Source: Streptomyces xiamenensis
Lineage (GTDB): Bacteria; Actinomycetota; Actinomycetes; Streptomycetales; Streptomycetaceae
Reading direction: 5' to 3'
Assembly (NCBI RefSeq): GCF_000993785.3
Contig: NZ_CP009922.3
Span: 3,782,001-3,846,000 of the forward strand
Length of the DNA: 64,000 nucleotides
Below are positions 1-8,802 of the stretch, one piece after another. The translations under genes and the position numbers were made by a program. Every line of letters starts with the position of its first letter. The stretch's first letter is position 1. The notes below the pieces were generated by a model, which saw only the letters and a program-made list of their open reading frames with translations, had not been told where the DNA came from and ran no database searches.

Positions 1-786
1 GAGTGGTCGGTGGCCAACACCTCCGACCCCGCCTCCGTACGGGAGGCGCTGCGCCCGCAGACCAAGGTGATCTGGGTGGAGACCCCCTCCAACCCGCTGC
101 TGGGCATCACCGACATCGCCCTGATCGCGGACATCGCGCGCGGCGCCGGCGCGCGCCTGGTGGTGGACAACACCTTCGCCAGCCCTTACCTCCAGCAGCC
201 GCTGGCGCTGGGCGCCGACGTGGTCGTGCACTCCACCACCAAGTACATGGGCGGCCACTCGGACGTCGTCGGCGGTGCGCTGGTGACGGCCGACGAGGAA
301 CTGGGCGACGAGCTGGCGTTCCATCAGAACGCGATGGGCGCGATCGCCGGGCCGTTCGACTCCTGGCTGGTGCTGCGCGGCATCAAGACGCTGGCGGTGC
401 GGATGGACCGGCACAGCGCGAACGCCCAGCGGATCGTGGAGGCGCTGTCCGCGCACCCGAAGGTCACCCAGGTGTACTACCCGGGTCTGGCCTCGCACCC
501 GGGGCACGAGACGGCGGCCAAGCAGATGCGGGACTTCGGCGGGATGGTGTCCTTCCGGGTCGCGGGCGGCGAGGAGGAGGCGGTGGCGGTGTGCGACCGC
601 ACCAAGGTGTTCACCCTCGGTGAGTCGCTGGGCGGCGTGGAGTCGCTGATCGAGCACCCGGGGCGGATGACGCATGCCTCGGTGGCCGGCTCCGCGCTGG
701 AGGTGCCCGCCGATCTGGTGCGTCTCTCGGTGGGGATCGAGGCGGTCGACGACCTGCTGGAGGATCTGCGGCAGGCGCTCGGGTAG
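1..786 (+). CDS. metB: Cystathionine gamma-synthase-type PLP enzyme, 5' truncated by the window
   Basis: The frame is open from the first base, so the gene begins upstream and about 261 C-terminal residues are visible. The family makes cystathionine from an activated homoserine and cysteine, or carries out related gamma-eliminations, using PLP. The Schiff-base lysine is in HSTTKYMGG (visible residue about 81), followed by the conserved GHSDVVGGA stretch. The C-terminal SLGGVESL...HPGRMTHAS region, typical of the Cys/Met metabolism PLP family, is also present. The gene converges on a MarR gene 29 bp downstream. Synthase versus gamma-lyase cannot be settled from this fragment. Confidence 0.85.
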   Translation, partial: EWSVANTSDPASVREALRPQTKVIWVETPSNPLLGITDIALIADIARGAGARLVVDNTFASPYLQQPLALGADVVVHSTTKYMGGHSDVVGGALVTADEELGDELAFHQNAMGAIAGPFDSWLVLRGIKTLAVRMDRHSANAQRIVEALSAHPKVTQVYYPGLASHPGHETAAKQMRDFGGMVSFRVAGGEEEAVAVCDRTKVFTLGESLGGVESLIEHPGRMTHASVAGSALEVPADLVRLSVGIEAVDDLLEDLRQALG

Positions 787-815
787 GGCCGGCCGCAGGT
801 GGCGGGCCCGCCGGT

Positions 816-1283
816 TCAGGCGGGGCCGCCACCGCTCTGCCACTGCCCCATCGCGCGGTTGAAGCGGTGCAGCAGGGTGTGGAACTGCTCGCGTTCCCCC
901 TCGGTCCACTCCTGCGTCAGCAGCGCCATCAGTTCGCGCCGTGAGGAACGGACCTCCTCCAGGCGGCTGCTGCCGCGCGGGGTGAGCTGGAGCACCACGG
1001 CGCGCCCGTCGTCGGGGTCGGCGGTGCGGCGCACCAGGGCGGCGTCCACCAGCGGCGCGGCCTGCCGGGTGACGGTGGAGGAGTCGATGCCCATGCCGTG
1101 GGCGAGGGCCTTCACTCCGGTGGGCCCTTCCTGATCGAGCCTGCTGAGCAGCAGATAGGCGGCCCGGTCCATGGAGTTGCGGGCGGGGCCGAGGGCGCCG
1201 AGGCGGGTCTGTTCGGCGCGGCGGGCGAAGACGGCCACCTCGTGCTGGAGCCCGTCGTACAGGTCGGTGGATTCAGGCGTCAT
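816..1283 (-). CDS. MarR-family transcriptional regulator
   Basis: This is a 155-residue winged-helix regulator. I chose the ATG at 1283 (MTPESTDLYDG) because longer readings add low-complexity sequence that runs into the divergent ilvA gene. The middle holds the MarR DNA-binding region (GVKALAHGMGIDSSTVTRQAAPLVDAALV), followed by the wing signature DPDDGRAVVLQLTPRG. It is divergent from threonine dehydratase, with about 190 bp between the starts, so it may control itself or ilvA. The ligand is unknown. Confidence 0.85.
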   Translation of the reverse strand: MTPESTDLYDGLQHEVAVFARRAEQTRLGALGPARNSMDRAAYLLLSRLDQEGPTGVKALAHGMGIDSSTVTRQAAPLVDAALVRRTADPDDGRAVVLQLTPRGSSRLEEVRSSRRELMALLTQEWTEGEREQFHTLLHRFNRAMGQWQSGGGPA

Positions 1284-1476
1284 ATCTCGTGTGAGGTCGG
1301 TGCCGGGAGCGGCGAACGGCGTACGGGATGCGTCCCTGGGGGCGTACGGGGGGGATGGCTCGCGCCACAGCGTACGCGGCCGGGCGCCGGTGCGGAGCCC
1401 GGTGGCCGAGACCCGTCGCCGAACGGGGTACGACACCGGCCGTGCCGGGCCGCCAAACGCCTGCCAGACTGGCTCT

Positions 1477-2700
1477 ATGGCCACAAATCCCCCCGCAGGC
1501 GCGCCGAATCTGGATGACATACGCGCCGCGCAGAAGGTGTTGTCCGGTGTTTCGCGGGTGACCGCCATGGAGGGGAGCCGGTATCTGACCCAGCTGGTCG
1601 GCGCCCCCGTTCACTTCAAGTGCGAGAACCTCCAGCGCACCGGCTCGTTCAAGGTGCGCGGTGCCTATGTGCGCATCGCGGCGCTCTCCGAAGAGGAGCG
1701 GGCACGCGGGGTGGTGGCGGCGAGCGCGGGCAACCACGCGCAGGGGGTGGCGCTGGCGGCGGCGCTGCTGGGGGTGCGGTCCACGGTGTTCATGCCGGCG
1801 GGCGCGCCGTTGCCGAAGGTGGCGGCGACCCGGGAGTACGGGGCGCGGGTGCGGACCGCGGGGCAGGTGGTGGACGAGACGCTGGCGGCGGCGCGGGAGT
1901 ACGCGGACGCCACGGGCGCGGTGTTCATCCACCCCTTCGACCATCCTGCGGTGGTGGCCGGGCAGGGCACCATCGGGCTGGAGATTCTGGAGCAGTGCCC
2001 GGAGGTGCGCACGGTGGTGGTGGGCATCGGGGGCGGCGGACTGGCGGCGGGGGTGGCGCTGGCGGTGAAGTCGGTGCGGCCCGAGGTGAAGGTGGTGGGG
2101 GTGCAGGCGGCGGGGGCCGCGGCCTATCCGCCCTCGCTGGCGGCCGGGCGTCCGGTGGCGCTGGAGTCGGTGTCGACGATGGCGGACGGGATGAAGGTGG
2201 GGCGCCCCGGGGACGTGCCGTTCCGGATCATCGCGGAGCTGGTGGACGAGGTGCGCACGGTGTCGGAGGACGCGCTCTCCAGTGCGCTGCTGCTGTGCCT
2301 GGAGCGGGCGAAGCTGGTGGTGGAGCCGGCCGGGGCGAGCCCGGTGGCGGCGCTGCTGTCGGACCCGGAGGCGTTCGAGGGGCCGGTGGTGGCGGTGCTG
2401 TCGGGCGGGAACGTCGATCCGCTGGTGCTGCAGCGGACACTGCAGCACGGGATGGCGGCGGCGGGACGCTATCTGTCGCTGCGGGTACGGCTGCCGGACC
2501 GGCCGGGCGTGCTGGCGGCGCTGCTGGGGGAGTTGTCGTCGGCGGACGCCAATGTGCTGGCGGTCAACCACGTCAGGACCGATCCGCGGCTCGGGGTGAG
2601 CGAGGCCGAGGTGGAGCTGCACCTGGAGACGCAGGGGCCCCGGCACTGTGCGGCGGTGGCGGCGGGGCTGCGGGAGGCCGGGTACCGGATTCTCGACTGA
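1477..2700 (+). CDS. ilvA: Threonine ammonia-lyase (threonine dehydratase) with C-terminal ACT domain
   Basis: This 407-residue PLP enzyme deaminates threonine to 2-oxobutyrate, the first step towards isoleucine. The PLP lysine lies in RTGSFKVRGA (residue about 59). The glycine-rich phosphate-binding loop is GIGGGGLAAG, and SGGNVDP is the C-terminal cofactor signature. Residues from about 330 on (LSLRVRLPDRPGVLAALLGEL) form a single ACT domain, as in the shorter actinobacterial form. The ATG at 1477 (MATNPPAG) starts the family-like sequence. 2-Oxobutyrate is also a precursor of propionyl-CoA, which may matter to the cluster downstream (inference). Confidence 0.92.
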   Translation: MATNPPAGAPNLDDIRAAQKVLSGVSRVTAMEGSRYLTQLVGAPVHFKCENLQRTGSFKVRGAYVRIAALSEEERARGVVAASAGNHAQGVALAAALLGVRSTVFMPAGAPLPKVAATREYGARVRTAGQVVDETLAAAREYADATGAVFIHPFDHPAVVAGQGTIGLEILEQCPEVRTVVVGIGGGGLAAGVALAVKSVRPEVKVVGVQAAGAAAYPPSLAAGRPVALESVSTMADGMKVGRPGDVPFRIIAELVDEVRTVSEDALSSALLLCLERAKLVVEPAGASPVAALLSDPEAFEGPVVAVLSGGNVDPLVLQRTLQHGMAAAGRYLSLRVRLPDRPGVLAALLGELSSADANVLAVNHVRTDPRLGVSEAEVELHLETQGPRHCAAVAAGLREAGYRILD

Positions 2701-2796
2701 GGGGCCCACCGCGCCCACCGTCGCGATCTGTCGCGAGTCTTCGCGGCGATGGTGTTATCCCAGGTGAGAGTGGATCGATCGGGAGTTTTCCACAGG

Positions 2797-2829
2797 CTGT
2801 CGCGTAAGGCTTGCGATATATCGCGACAG
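2797..2829. promoter_or_regulatory. Palindromic operator upstream of the DrrAB-type exporter
   Basis: An outer inverted repeat, CTGTCGCG (2797-2804) and CGCGACAG (2822-2829), encloses a perfect 12-bp palindrome, GCGATATATCGC (2813-2824). It lies about 70 bp before the exporter start in the 198-bp gap after ilvA. AT-centred palindromes of this kind are typical of PadR or TetR operators at multidrug exporters. No such regulator is adjacent in the window, so the cognate protein is unknown. Confidence 0.55.
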
Positions 2830-2898
2830 CCGTAAAACTGGCGGAGTCGCTCCACCGGGGCGACGCTGAACGTCGGCCACCGATCACGGGGAGACCAC

Positions 2899-4004
2899 AT
2901 GCCGGGCGCGATCTATGCCGAAGGGCTGGTGAAGACCTTCGGCGACGTCAGAGCACTGGACGGCGTCGACTTCGACGTACCCGAAGGCACCGTTCTGGGG
3001 CTGCTGGGGCCCAACGGCGCGGGCAAGACCACCGCCGTACGGGTGCTCACCACGCTGCTGCGGGCGGACAGCGGACGGGCCGAGGTGGCCGGGCTCGATG
3101 TCGCGACACAGCCCAACGAGGTACGCCGCGCGATCGGGCTCTCGGGACAGTTCGCCGCCGTGGACGACTATCTGACCGGCCGGGAGAACCTCCAGATGGT
3201 CGGACAGCTGTACCAACTGTCCGCGCGCGACGCGAAGGCCAGGGCCGGGCAGCTGCTGGAGCGGTTCAACCTCGCCGACGCGGGCGAGCGCACCGCCCGT
3301 ACGTACTCCGGCGGCATGCGGCGCCGGCTCGACCTGGCCGCCTCTCTGGTGGTCAGCCCGCCGGTGATGTTCATGGACGAGCCCACCACCGGTCTCGACC
3401 CGCACAACCGGCAGGCGCTGTGGGAGCTCATCAAGGAGCTGGTGGCGGGCGGCACCACGCTGCTGCTGACCACCCAGTACCTGGAGGAGGCGGACCACCT
3501 CGCCGACACCATCGCCGTGGTCGACCACGGCCAGGTCATCGCGCGCGGCACCTCCGACGAGCTGAAGACCCGCAGCGGCGGCGACGTCATCGAGCTGGTG
3601 GTGCACGACCGCGCACGCATCCCGGAGGCCCAGGACATCCTGCGCCGGCTCGGCGAGGGCGAGCCGGGCCTGGTGGCGCACACCCGCCGGCTGACCGTCC
3701 CCGCCAGCGGCGGCGCGAAGCTGCTGGCGGAGGTCATCCGCGAACTCGACGGACGGGACATCGAGATCGACGACATCGGGCTGCGCCGCCCCACGCTCGA
3801 CGATGTCTTCATCTCCCTCACCGGGCACAGCGCCGAGTTCGAGCTGAACGGGAACGAGGGCGGCCGGGCCAAGGGCGCGGGCCCCACGGGCGACGGCACC
3901 GATCCGGGTGGGGGCGGCGACCCGGGCCGCGCGGGGAGGGTGAACGCGCGCCCGGCCACCGGGGCCGCGGCACGGACGACCACCGGGAAGAGGGTGCCGC
4001 ATGA
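2899..4004 (+). CDS. DrrA-type ABC transporter ATP-binding protein, 3' end disrupted or unclear
   Basis: The protein starts MPGAIYAEGLVKTFG and carries a complete DrrA-family ATPase: Walker A GPNGAGKTT (residue about 37), signature YSGGMRRRLDLA, Walker B VMFMDEPTTGLDP, H-loop TTQYLEEAD, and the C-terminal DrrA domain ending near DDVFISLTGH (residue about 311). With the ABC-2 permease that follows it would export a hydrophobic drug. The frame does not stop at the permease start. As written it stays open to 4965, through the whole permease gene in another frame. A TGA at 4002-4004, overlapping the permease ATG, lies one frame away. The end given here assumes a small indel near the junction; the literal open frame ends at 4965. 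Confidence 0.7.
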
Positions 4005-4867
4005 CCACCGACACACTGCGCACCCCGCCGCCCGCCGCCCCGCCCGGAGGCCGCATCACCCTGCGGCAGAACCTGCGCGACTCCCTGGTCGTCGCCAAAC
4101 GCAACCTGCTGCGCATGCTGCGCATCCCGGAGACCGTCGTCTTCGGGCTCATCCAGCCCATCATGTTCGTCGTGCTGTTCGCCTACGTGTTCGGCGGTTC
4201 CATCAGCATCCCCGGCGCCGGGCTCAGCGCCTCCGCCTACCGCGAGTTCCTCATGGGCGGCATCTTCGCCCAGACCGTCACCTTCGCCACCGCCGGCGCC
4301 GCCGCCGGCATCGCCGAGGACATGCAGAAAGGCATCATCGACCGCTTCCGCTCCCTGCCCATGGCCCGCGGCGCCGTCCTCACCGGACGCACCTTCGCCG
4401 ACCTGGCCCAGACCGCCGTCATCCTGGTCGTGCTCGCCATCGTCGCGTTCCTGGTCGGCTGGCGCATCCACCACGGGCCGCTCAGCGCCCTGGGGGCCTT
4501 CGGACTGCTGCTCCTGCTCGGCTACGCCTTCACCTGGATCGGCGCCCTCATCGGGCTCTCCGTACGCACCCCGGAGGCGGCCACCTCCGGCGGACTGGTG
4601 TGGCTGTTCCCGCTCACCTTCATCTCCGTCGCCTTCGTCCCCTCCGAGAACATGCCCGGCTGGCTCCAGCCCGTCGCCGAGTGGAACCCCTTCAGCGCCA
4701 CCGTGCTGGCCGTGCGCGATCTGTTCGGCAACCTGCCGCCCGGCTACCAGGCCCCCGACGTGTGGCCCATGCAGCATCCGGCCCTCGCGTCGATCCTCTG
4801 GTCCGTCCTCATCATCGTGATCTTTCGCACGCTTGCGGTGCGCAAGTACCAGCGCGCCACGGGCTGA
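4001..4867 (+). CDS. DrrB-type ABC-2 transporter permease
   Basis: This 288-residue membrane protein begins with a proline-rich cytosolic tail, then LRQNLRDSLVVAKRNLLRMLRIPETVVFGLIQP, which is typical of the DrrB/ABC-2 family. About six hydrophobic segments follow (for example IMFVVLFAYVFGG and AVILVVLAIVAFLVGW). It would form the channel of the exporter powered by the upstream ATPase, and its ATG overlaps the expected ATPase stop in an ATGA. No substrate can be inferred. The operon sits about 8 kb from the polyketide genes and may be independent of them. Confidence 0.9.
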   Translation: MTTDTLRTPPPAAPPGGRITLRQNLRDSLVVAKRNLLRMLRIPETVVFGLIQPIMFVVLFAYVFGGSISIPGAGLSASAYREFLMGGIFAQTVTFATAGAAAGIAEDMQKGIIDRFRSLPMARGAVLTGRTFADLAQTAVILVVLAIVAFLVGWRIHHGPLSALGAFGLLLLLGYAFTWIGALIGLSVRTPEAATSGGLVWLFPLTFISVAFVPSENMPGWLQPVAEWNPFSATVLAVRDLFGNLPPGYQAPDVWPMQHPALASILWSVLIIVIFRTLAVRKYQRATG

Positions 4868-5034
4868 CGCCACCCAGCGGCACGAACTCCCGTCCAAGCC
4901 CCCTTGGCCCACAGGGAAGTTGCGTATTCAATTCATCACGCAGAACGGCACGGTTCGGCCAATAACAGCGTGAGGCGGCGGGCGCGGGGAAGGCGTCCGG
5001 GTGTCTGGAGGCAGACACCACGGGAGGGGGACAC

Positions 5035-8000
5035 ATGGCGACACAACTGGCACTGACCCAGGAGCACCGGGCGGAGATCGACCGGCTCCTGGTGCGGGCC
5101 GCGGAAGAAGAGGTGCGGCGCTCCGACGGCCGCGTCGACGGGAGGCAACTGCTCCAACGCGCCCGCAGCACCATCGACGAGATCCACCGGCCGGCCCTGG
5201 AGGAGTACGCCGTCTACCGGCGCGCCGAGGACGAGTTCTCCCCGGGCCGGCTGTCCGACCGCTTCCGCCCCCAGGCCCTGGGTGGTGCCATCGCCGCGAC
5301 CGTCGCCGCCTCGGTCGCCGTCCTCATCCTCGTCGGCGGCAGTGACCTGGCCACCTCCGTGGCCTTCTTCGACGCCGTCGTCACCATCGCCGCCGGGCTC
5401 CTCGGCTACGCCCTGTACGCCGTCTTCGCCCACCAGTGGGCCATCCAGCGGCACGCGGGCGACCGGCACCAGCCCGGCGGCGTCGAGGCGCTGCGCCTGG
5501 AATGGCTCACCGCCGTCGAGGTACGCGGCATCCGCCCCTACCTCGACCAGCAGCGCGCCCTGACCCCGCACCGCGAGAGCGCCGTCCCCGAACAGCGCGA
5601 CCCGCGCCGCGCCCCCCAGCAGCAGCGCCGGCCCGACCGCAGCGCCGCCGCCCGCACCCGCTCCGTCCTCACCAAATCCTTCGGCCGGCTGCCCGAACCG
5701 GGACACCCCTTCATCGGGCGCCGCCGCCATCTCACCCAGATCACCCAGTGGGTCAACCGCGACCGGGCCCGCACCGACACCCGGCCCACCGTCGTCGTCC
5801 TGCACGGACCCTCCGGCTCCGGGCGCACCATGCTCGCCCGCTGGGCCGCCCACGAACTGCGCGAACTCTTCCGCGGCGCCTGCCTGGTCGACCTGCGCGG
5901 CCAAAGCGTCGACCCGCTGCCCACCCGCGACGCCATCCTGCACCTCATGAACCGCCTCGGCGCCCCCCGCGACCAGCTGCTCTTCCGCGAGGGCGCCGGC
6001 CGCGAGGCCGACGCCGGACAGCTGCGCCGCCTCGCCGAGCGCTACCACCAGCACCTCGCCGGGCTCCCCGTCGTGATCATCCTCGACGACGCCACCGACG
6101 CCGAACAGGTGCGCACCCTCATCCCCGAACGCTCCGACTCCCTCGTCCTGGTCACCGCCGCCGAGCCCCTCGACCTCGACCCGGAGCTGCCCGCCTCCGT
6201 GCACCAGCTCCCGCTGGAGGCCCTGGACCCCACCAGCGCCGAGGAACTCCTGCGCGCCAATGTCGGCCTGGGGTCCCCCCTGCTCGAAGAGCAGGCGGAC
6301 GGCCCGGCCCCCGGCGCCGGACCCGGGAACGCGTCCGAGTGGCTGCGCCTGGCCGACCTGTGCGACGGCCGCCCCCTGCTGCTCCAGCTGGTCGCCTCCG
6401 CCCTCACCCACCGCACCCCCGCCCAGCTCATCGAGGCCCTGGAGGCCGCCACCCCGGAAGGGCCGGGCGAGGACCCCGCCGAGCGCGTCCTGCGCACCCG
6501 CTACACCGACCTCAGCGAGCCGGCCCGCCGCCTGCTGCGCCGCCTCGCGCTGGCCGGCCGTGCCAGCCTCGGCGCCCGCGCCGCCGCCGCCCTGCTCGAC
6601 GTAGGCCAGTCCGAGGGCGCCCAGCGCCTGGAGGAACTCAACCAGGCCGGGTTCCTCCACAACGTGCGCGGCAGCCGCTACCGCCTCCACGACCTGGTGC
6701 GCCGCTTCGCCCGCGTCCGCCTCTTCGACGAGGAGAGCCACGAGGAGCGCTCGGCCGCCCAGGAACGGCTCATCCGCAGCTACGCCGAACTCGCCGACAC
6801 CGTGATCCGGCTGGTCGACGGCAAGACCTCCACCCGCGCCGACCTGCTGCCCGCCGCCGCCGGCGGCCACGGCTTCAGCTCCCTGGACTCCGCCCTGCGC
6901 TGGCTGGACGACGAGACCAGCTTCATCACCGCCACCCTGCGCTACGCCGACGAACGCGTGGACCGGCAGGCCGTCCAGCACCTGCTGGGCGCGCTGTGCG
7001 ACTACTGCCTGCTGCGCGGCGACCTCTACCGGCTCGGCGAGCTGAACGAACTCACCCAGGCCGTCAACCAGGGCCTGCTCACCCGCTCCGTGCAGTGGCG
7101 CACCGGCGTCGCGGCCCGGCAGCTCGGCGAGCTCGACAAGGCCCGCTCCACCCTGTCCTCGGTGGTCACCCTCTACCAGGAGGCCCAGAACAACGCGGGC
7201 ACCGCCCGCGCGCTGCGCGATCTGGGCATCACCCTCCAGCACCAGGGCCAGCTGCCCGAGGCGCAGAGCAAGCTGCGCGAGGCACTCGACCTCCAGCAGG
7301 CGCGCGAACTGGCCGGTGACCGGGGCTGGACCCTCCACGCGCTGGCCGCCGTCGAACGCGAACGCGGCCGGCTCGGCTCCGCCCGCGGCATGCTGGCCGA
7401 GGCCCTGCGCCTGCACCAGGGCAGCGGCTCGGTGCACGGCGAGGCGTGGACCAGGTTCCAGCTCGGCCAGACCCTGCTGTGGGCCGGCCGCATCCCCGAC
7501 GCCGAGCAGGAACTGCGGACCGCGCTCGACCTGTACGAACGCTCCCAGGACGTCCGCGGCGTCGCCTTCGCCACCACCGAGCTCGGGCTGGCCCGGCTCC
7601 ACGACGGCGACACGACCTCCGCCCAGGAGCAGCTGCGGGCCGCGCTCGCCCAGCACCGCGAGACCGAGGACGCCCGCGGCGAGGCCTGGAGCCTGTACTA
7701 CCTGGGGCAGGCGCAGGAGGAGGGTGGTGACCCGGAGAGCGCGCTGCGCTCGCTGGAACAGGCGCGCACCATGTTCAGCCGGATGCGGGACATCTACGGG
7801 CTGGCCTGGGCCCGGCACCACTCGGCCCGGGTGACCCGCGACATCAGGGCCCAGAGCACCGGCTCGCTGCGCAACTCGGGCTTCGCCCGCCAGCTGCTCA
7901 CCGACGCCCGGCGCGACTTCCAGCGGGCCGGGGTGACGCACGGCGAGGCGTGGTCGGCGCTGGAACTGGCCGTGATCGACGCGGGCAACGAGCGGGCCGG

Positions 8001-8346
8001 GCAGGCACTGGAGCTGGCCGACGAGGCGCTGCGGCTGTTCACCGAGGGCTACGGCGACGGGGAGCCGGACCGGCGCGGCGCGGACTGGGCGCAGTTCCTG
8101 CGCTGCACGCTGCTGCCGCTCGCCTCACCGGGCGGCTCCGAGATCGGCGAGGCGGTGGCGCAGCAGGAGCTGAGCGAGCTGCTGGAGGCGGAGCATCCGC
8201 TGCGCGATCCGCGGCTGACGGACGCGGCCTCCTCGTACGTCCTGATGCTGGAACGCGGTCACGGCCCCGAGTCGGGCTGGACCGCGTGGCGGATGGGCAT
8301 GGTGCCGCGCCGCGGCGCCCGGGACGTCCTGGGCGTGCCGGCCTGA
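5035..8346 (+). CDS. Membrane-anchored STAND-type NTPase with TPR repeats
   Basis: This is a 1103-residue protein. Two hydrophobic segments at about residues 82-102 and 108-133 (GAIAATVAASVAVLILVGG; SVAFFDAVVTIAAGLLGYAL) precede an NB-ARC-like ATPase with Walker A GPSGSGRTM (about 258-266) and Walker B-like VVIILDDA (about 345). A winged-helix-like stretch (LHDLVRRFARVRL) follows, then from about residue 640 a long array of TPR helices (for example GTARALRDLGITLQHQGQLPEAQ). The architecture resembles the AfsR ATPase/TPR half without the DNA-binding domain, plus a membrane anchor. It suits a signalling scaffold. The role is unknown and linkage to the cluster is unproven. Confidence 0.8.
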   Translation: MATQLALTQEHRAEIDRLLVRAAEEEVRRSDGRVDGRQLLQRARSTIDEIHRPALEEYAVYRRAEDEFSPGRLSDRFRPQALGGAIAATVAASVAVLILVGGSDLATSVAFFDAVVTIAAGLLGYALYAVFAHQWAIQRHAGDRHQPGGVEALRLEWLTAVEVRGIRPYLDQQRALTPHRESAVPEQRDPRRAPQQQRRPDRSAAARTRSVLTKSFGRLPEPGHPFIGRRRHLTQITQWVNRDRARTDTRPTVVVLHGPSGSGRTMLARWAAHELRELFRGACLVDLRGQSVDPLPTRDAILHLMNRLGAPRDQLLFREGAGREADAGQLRRLAERYHQHLAGLPVVIILDDATDAEQVRTLIPERSDSLVLVTAAEPLDLDPELPASVHQLPLEALDPTSAEELLRANVGLGSPLLEEQADGPAPGAGPGNASEWLRLADLCDGRPLLLQLVASALTHRTPAQLIEALEAATPEGPGEDPAERVLRTRYTDLSEPARRLLRRLALAGRASLGARAAAALLDVGQSEGAQRLEELNQAGFLHNVRGSRYRLHDLVRRFARVRLFDEESHEERSAAQERLIRSYAELADTVIRLVDGKTSTRADLLPAAAGGHGFSSLDSALRWLDDETSFITATLRYADERVDRQAVQHLLGALCDYCLLRGDLYRLGELNELTQAVNQGLLTRSVQWRTGVAARQLGELDKARSTLSSVVTLYQEAQNNAGTARALRDLGITLQHQGQLPEAQSKLREALDLQQARELAGDRGWTLHALAAVERERGRLGSARGMLAEALRLHQGSGSVHGEAWTRFQLGQTLLWAGRIPDAEQELRTALDLYERSQDVRGVAFATTELGLARLHDGDTTSAQEQLRAALAQHRETEDARGEAWSLYYLGQAQEEGGDPESALRSLEQARTMFSRMRDIYGLAWARHHSARVTRDIRAQSTGSLRNSGFARQLLTDARRDFQRAGVTHGEAWSALELAVIDAGNERAGQALELADEALRLFTEGYGDGEPDRRGADWAQFLRCTLLPLASPGGSEIGEAVAQQELSELLEAEHPLRDPRLTDAASSYVLMLERGHGPESGWTAWRMGMVPRRGARDVLGVPA

Positions 8347-8482
8347 CCGTACGGCCCACCGGCAGGGCGGGGTGCGCGGCCTACGGGCGGCTCCCGGCCC
8401 GGCCGACGGCCGCCGTGGTCGCGGCGGCAGCCCGAGGCCCGCCGCCGACCGACCGCCGGGAGCCGGAACGAGGACCGGGAAG

Positions 8483-8504
8483 GACCCCGGGGAACGCCGG
8501 GGTC
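8483..8504 (-). terminator. Stem-loop at the 3' end of the small membrane-protein gene
   Basis: GACCCCGG (8483-8490) pairs with CCGGGGTC (8497-8504) around a 6-nt loop. It lies at the stop codon of the minus-strand gene, facing the convergent TPR gene. There is no U-run, as is common in Streptomyces. Confidence 0.45.
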
Positions 8505-8802
8505 AGGCCCGCGAGGAGGCGGGATCCCGGTCGGCGGCGGCCGGGCCGGAGCCCTTCGGCTCCTCCCCGGCACCGCCGCCACCGTTCCCGTCGCCGTCCG
8601 GGCCGTCCGTCCCCTCGCCCCGCTGGGCGCGTTCCTGCTCCTTGAAGTCGATCCTGCCCAGCTGCCGGCTCATCGACTTCAGCAGCACCCAGACAGCCAG
8701 CCCCAGCACCGCGAACACGATGAAGCCCAGCACGCCGGGCGTCACCGTGTACTCGGTGAGTTTCTTTTCGGCCTGCTCGGCCAGGGGAAGCAGCTCACTC
8801 AT
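8503..8802 (-). CDS. Small single-pass membrane protein, hypothetical
   Basis: The protein has about 99 residues from MSELLPLAEQ; an ATG three codons upstream (8811) is also possible. One strong transmembrane helix (VLGFIVFAVLGLAVWVLLKSM, about residues 23-43) is followed by a short basic patch and a disordered Gly/Glu/Asp-rich tail. Either start overlaps the end of mca (stop at 8795), which implies translational coupling. Small membrane proteins of this kind follow mca in actinomycetes; the function is unknown. Confidence 0.8.
   Translation of the reverse strand: MSELLPLAEQAEKKLTEYTVTPGVLGFIVFAVLGLAVWVLLKSMSRQLGRIDFKEQERAQRGEGTDGPDGDGNGGGGAGEEPKGSGPAAADRDPASSRA

Noticed and set aside
4936..7941. 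Very long minus-strand open frame (about 1000 codons)
   Set aside because: It is antisense to the STAND/TPR gene and its translation is a low-complexity Gly/Ala/Gln/Val-rich sequence without any domain, as expected of shadow frames in GC-rich DNA.
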